Positions 7,710 to 9,429 of a stretch of 9,429 nucleotides of DNA are shown one piece after another. A model generated the notes under the pieces. It did no database searches. It had not been told where the DNA came from and saw nothing but the letters and a program-made list of their open reading frames with translations. The translations under genes and the position numbers were made by a program. The number at the start of each line of letters is the position of its first letter. Position 1 is the stretch's first letter. Origin of the DNA: Methanobacteriota archaeon (GTDB lineage Archaea > Thermoplasmatota > Poseidoniia > Poseidoniales > Poseidoniaceae). The DNA is taken from NCBI GenBank assembly GCA_002702945.1, contig PADF01000068.1:1-9429 (forward strand), written 5' to 3'.

Positions 7710-8983
7710 TGAAAAAACGAAGATCATCTAAAGTCGCAAAAAGTAGTTCTAATGCTAATAAAATTCAAATGGATGAACAAAATTTACAAAAGACACAAAT
7801 GAAGACCCAATTAGATGATTCCAATAAATCAATGTGGAAAGTTGATGAAGTCAAATTAGATTTAAATGAAAAATCACCTGTTGAACAAGAAACCATTGAA
7901 TTTAGAGATGCACTAGCGAAATCAATTATTGACCAAACTGACCTAGGAATAAAAGAGAATATTGAATCTATTAAACCTGAAAATTTGGATAATATTAGTG
8001 CTTTAATTCCTAGAGATAGACATTTACTGGTACCCATCAATGTACAAGCACTAGTTGTCCCAAGTATGGAAATGGGCATTAAGGGTGACAAAAGTAAAGC
8101 TGATCGAAATCCTGCACTCAAAAATATTGATAAACCAGACCTCAAGGAAAAAACCATCAAACTTCATTCACAAAGAGCAGAATTAAAGACAGATTTTAGA
8201 GAAAGTAAAGTGAATTCTGATAACGAAGAATATTGGGGAATACCTGAGGCATTTGACTATACTTCATCCAATCCTCAAACCACTGGATTGAAAACTGGAA
8301 TTCATCTATTTTGGACACTTCCTAATGCGCTATTAGATGGTGAACTAAAACAAACTAGTCAATCCATTCTAGATAATTTCGAATATCAAAATCCCGATGA
8401 TTTAGTTCCTGAAGAATTCATCCCATGTGATGAGGGTTTCAGTCATCCAATTACTTACAAAGAAGCAGTAGAAAATAGAGTTGAATTTACTGTTGAAGAT
8501 CAACCTGAAGGAAACCTAAATGACACATTGAAATTCAAACAACTTCCAGATTTGTGGCTTATTGTTAGAATTGAAAATAAATCCAATTTTAAGGCATGGG
8601 TAGTTGATTCAGTAACATTAGAAGTTTCCACTCTTGCTTCTTATAATCATACTACAAGAAATTCAAATATAGATGAGTTAACCGCTATTGGCCCTAATCA
8701 AGGAGATTTCTATTGGACTGCTACTTATGATAATTCAAAACAGCGTTTTGGATTCCATGACGTCCCTGGTCCGGGGGAAAATGGACCATTTGATTACATG
8801 GTATGTGGCTGGTATACCAATAAAGACAATGATCCTGCTTACATGGATGAAAATACAGCTGAAGAAACTTGGTTCGATTACATTAAAAATGAACTAAAAT
8901 GGGGTGTCAAACGACAAGACGTAGATGATGATCCGAATATATTTTTCAACATTGGTCATACTTTTGGAGGTCTGTCAAAATGA
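7709..8983 (+). CDS. Uncharacterised family, N-terminal part (second split gene, part 1)
   Basis: Function unknown; 424 residues. ATG 7709 shares one base with the upstream TAA (TAATG), and GGAGG (7695-7699) lies 9 bases before it. The first 95 residues are Lys/Ser/Gln-rich and probably disordered, beginning KKRRSSKVAKSSS. The folded part starts with LIPRDRHLLVPINVQALVV (about 98-117), then EYWGIPEAFDY (about 174), TGIHLFWTLPNALLDG (about 196), LPDLWLIVRIEN (about 277) and AWVVDS (about 293). It ends with LTAIGPNQGDFYW (about 324), FGFHDVPGPGENGPFDYMV and CGWYTNKDNDP (about 345-378). This motif order matches my memory of a long bacterial family of unknown role containing a 'GIHLHWALPDAL'-like signature. 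In that family the chain continues into the sequence encoded by the next gene. No enzyme motif, signal peptide or membrane helix is seen. Confidence 0.85.
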   Translation: MKKRRSSKVAKSSSNANKIQMDEQNLQKTQMKTQLDDSNKSMWKVDEVKLDLNEKSPVEQETIEFRDALAKSIIDQTDLGIKENIESIKPENLDNISALIPRDRHLLVPINVQALVVPSMEMGIKGDKSKADRNPALKNIDKPDLKEKTIKLHSQRAELKTDFRESKVNSDNEEYWGIPEAFDYTSSNPQTTGLKTGIHLFWTLPNALLDGELKQTSQSILDNFEYQNPDDLVPEEFIPCDEGFSHPITYKEAVENRVEFTVEDQPEGNLNDTLKFKQLPDLWLIVRIENKSNFKAWVVDSVTLEVSTLASYNHTTRNSNIDELTAIGPNQGDFYWTATYDNSKQRFGFHDVPGPGENGPFDYMVCGWYTNKDNDPAYMDENTAEETWFDYIKNELKWGVKRQDVDDDPNIFFNIGHTFGGLSK

Positions 8984-9429
8984 AAATCTTTGGCTTTGGT
9001 AAGGACAAGAAAGCTGAGAAAAGGCAAAAACCAGATACTAGTGGTTTGAAAAATTTAGATTCTAAAGCATCAGAATCTAAATTGCATAATATAGTTGATT
9101 CTAACAAATTAAATTATGAATTATTTGATCGTCCTGCTGTAGATTTAATTGGTGATAAATGGCCGAGACAAAGTCTATTTCATGGCACTGCTTATGGAGT
9201 TGAATGGAATAATAATAATGATAATATCAACCATGATTCTGAATTAGACCTTGCAGTTGGAATAAATCAAGAAGAAGCATTAGGTGCTTTGATTTCATCT
9301 GAAGTTGGTGAAAATAATAATCTTTCACAAGAGGCACAAACCGAATTAGAGGAATACTTTGTTGGATTTATCCATGATTTGCTTGGAGAAATGGAAACAC
9401 CAGATGGAAAGTATAAGTTGGACCAAGAA
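8980..9429 (+). CDS. Uncharacterised family, continuation (second split gene, part 2), 3' partial
   Basis: The reading frame is open from ATG 8980 to the end of the window (150 residues, no stop reached). The start overlaps the upstream TGA (ATGA), with GGAGG at 8966-8970, 9 bases upstream. The N terminus is basic and polar (MKIFGFGKDKKAEKRQK) and probably disordered to about residue 40. The folded part begins near residue 45 with KWPRQSLFHGTAYGVEW (60-76), then an Asn-rich insert (about 77-85) and LDLAVGINQEEALGAL (about 89-104). A helical segment follows, with EYFVGFIHDLLG (about 125-136) and TPDGKYKLD. These motifs recall the stretch that follows the FHD...GWY region in the long family to which the preceding gene belongs, so this looks like its continuation on a separate chain. 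Function unknown; the remainder lies beyond the window. Confidence 0.75.
   Translation, partial: MKIFGFGKDKKAEKRQKPDTSGLKNLDSKASESKLHNIVDSNKLNYELFDRPAVDLIGDKWPRQSLFHGTAYGVEWNNNNDNINHDSELDLAVGINQEEALGALISSEVGENNNLSQEAQTELEEYFVGFIHDLLGEMETPDGKYKLDQE

Noticed and set aside
7765..8160. Minus-strand open frame of 131 codons
   Set aside because: Antisense to the Lys-rich start of the fifth gene; the Ser/Phe/Leu-rich translation is the expected complement of Lys/Glu/Asp codons.
8688..8897. Second plus-frame open frame inside the fifth gene
   Set aside because: It overlaps the most conserved motif region (LTAIGPNQGD to GWYTNKDNDP) of the real frame and has no ribosome binding site.
9210..9240. AAT-rich run as a microsatellite or regulatory site
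   Set aside because: It is in frame in the sixth gene and simply encodes a short Asn-rich loop.
1..9429. CRISPR array, tRNA or rRNA, insertion sequence, promoter or terminator
   Set aside because: Coding sequence fills the whole window with no intergenic gap; no spaced repeats, transposase motifs, RNA-gene signatures or hairpin-plus-T-run were seen.

Overview
The window is one uninterrupted plus-strand operon: six genes in 9.4 kb with no intergenic DNA. The first gene enters from the left edge (its frame is open to base 3) and the sixth runs off the right edge. Base composition is AT-rich (about 35-40% GC judged by eye on sample lines). Arg is mostly AGA, Gly mostly GGA/GGT, and there is at least one TTG start. 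Shine-Dalgarno sequences (GGAGG type) are clear before the last four starts and weaker before the TTG start. This fits a low-GC bacterium with SD-led initiation. An archaeon cannot be excluded, and I cannot name the organism.

Layout: (1) 3-3074, a large beta-rich protein with a DUF6603-type core, 5' end missing. (2) 3071-4894, a protein with strongly basic ends and one putative Ig/cadherin-like (He_PIG type) domain near its C terminus. (3) 4894-6573 and (4) 6570-7709, two proteins that together look like the front and back halves of one uncharacterised family that I recall as a single long chain in other bacteria. (5) 7709-8983 and (6) 8980 to the window end, a second such pair, front and back parts of another uncharacterised long family. 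The genes overlap by 1 or 4 bases at every junction (TTGA, TGATG, ATGA, TAATG, ATGA), so translation is probably coupled.

No gene shows enzyme motifs, transmembrane segments or a visible signal peptide (the first gene's N terminus is outside the window). The gapless, coupled layout suggests fixed-ratio synthesis of parts of one large soluble or particle-like assembly. The predicted chains are large, beta-rich or have Ig-like folds, and most carry Lys/Arg-rich tails. The function is unknown. The main points of interest are the conserved but uncharacterised gene set itself, the two apparent gene splits, and the basic tails added at the ends of the chains. The family assignments come from remembered sequence motifs and were not checked by any search.
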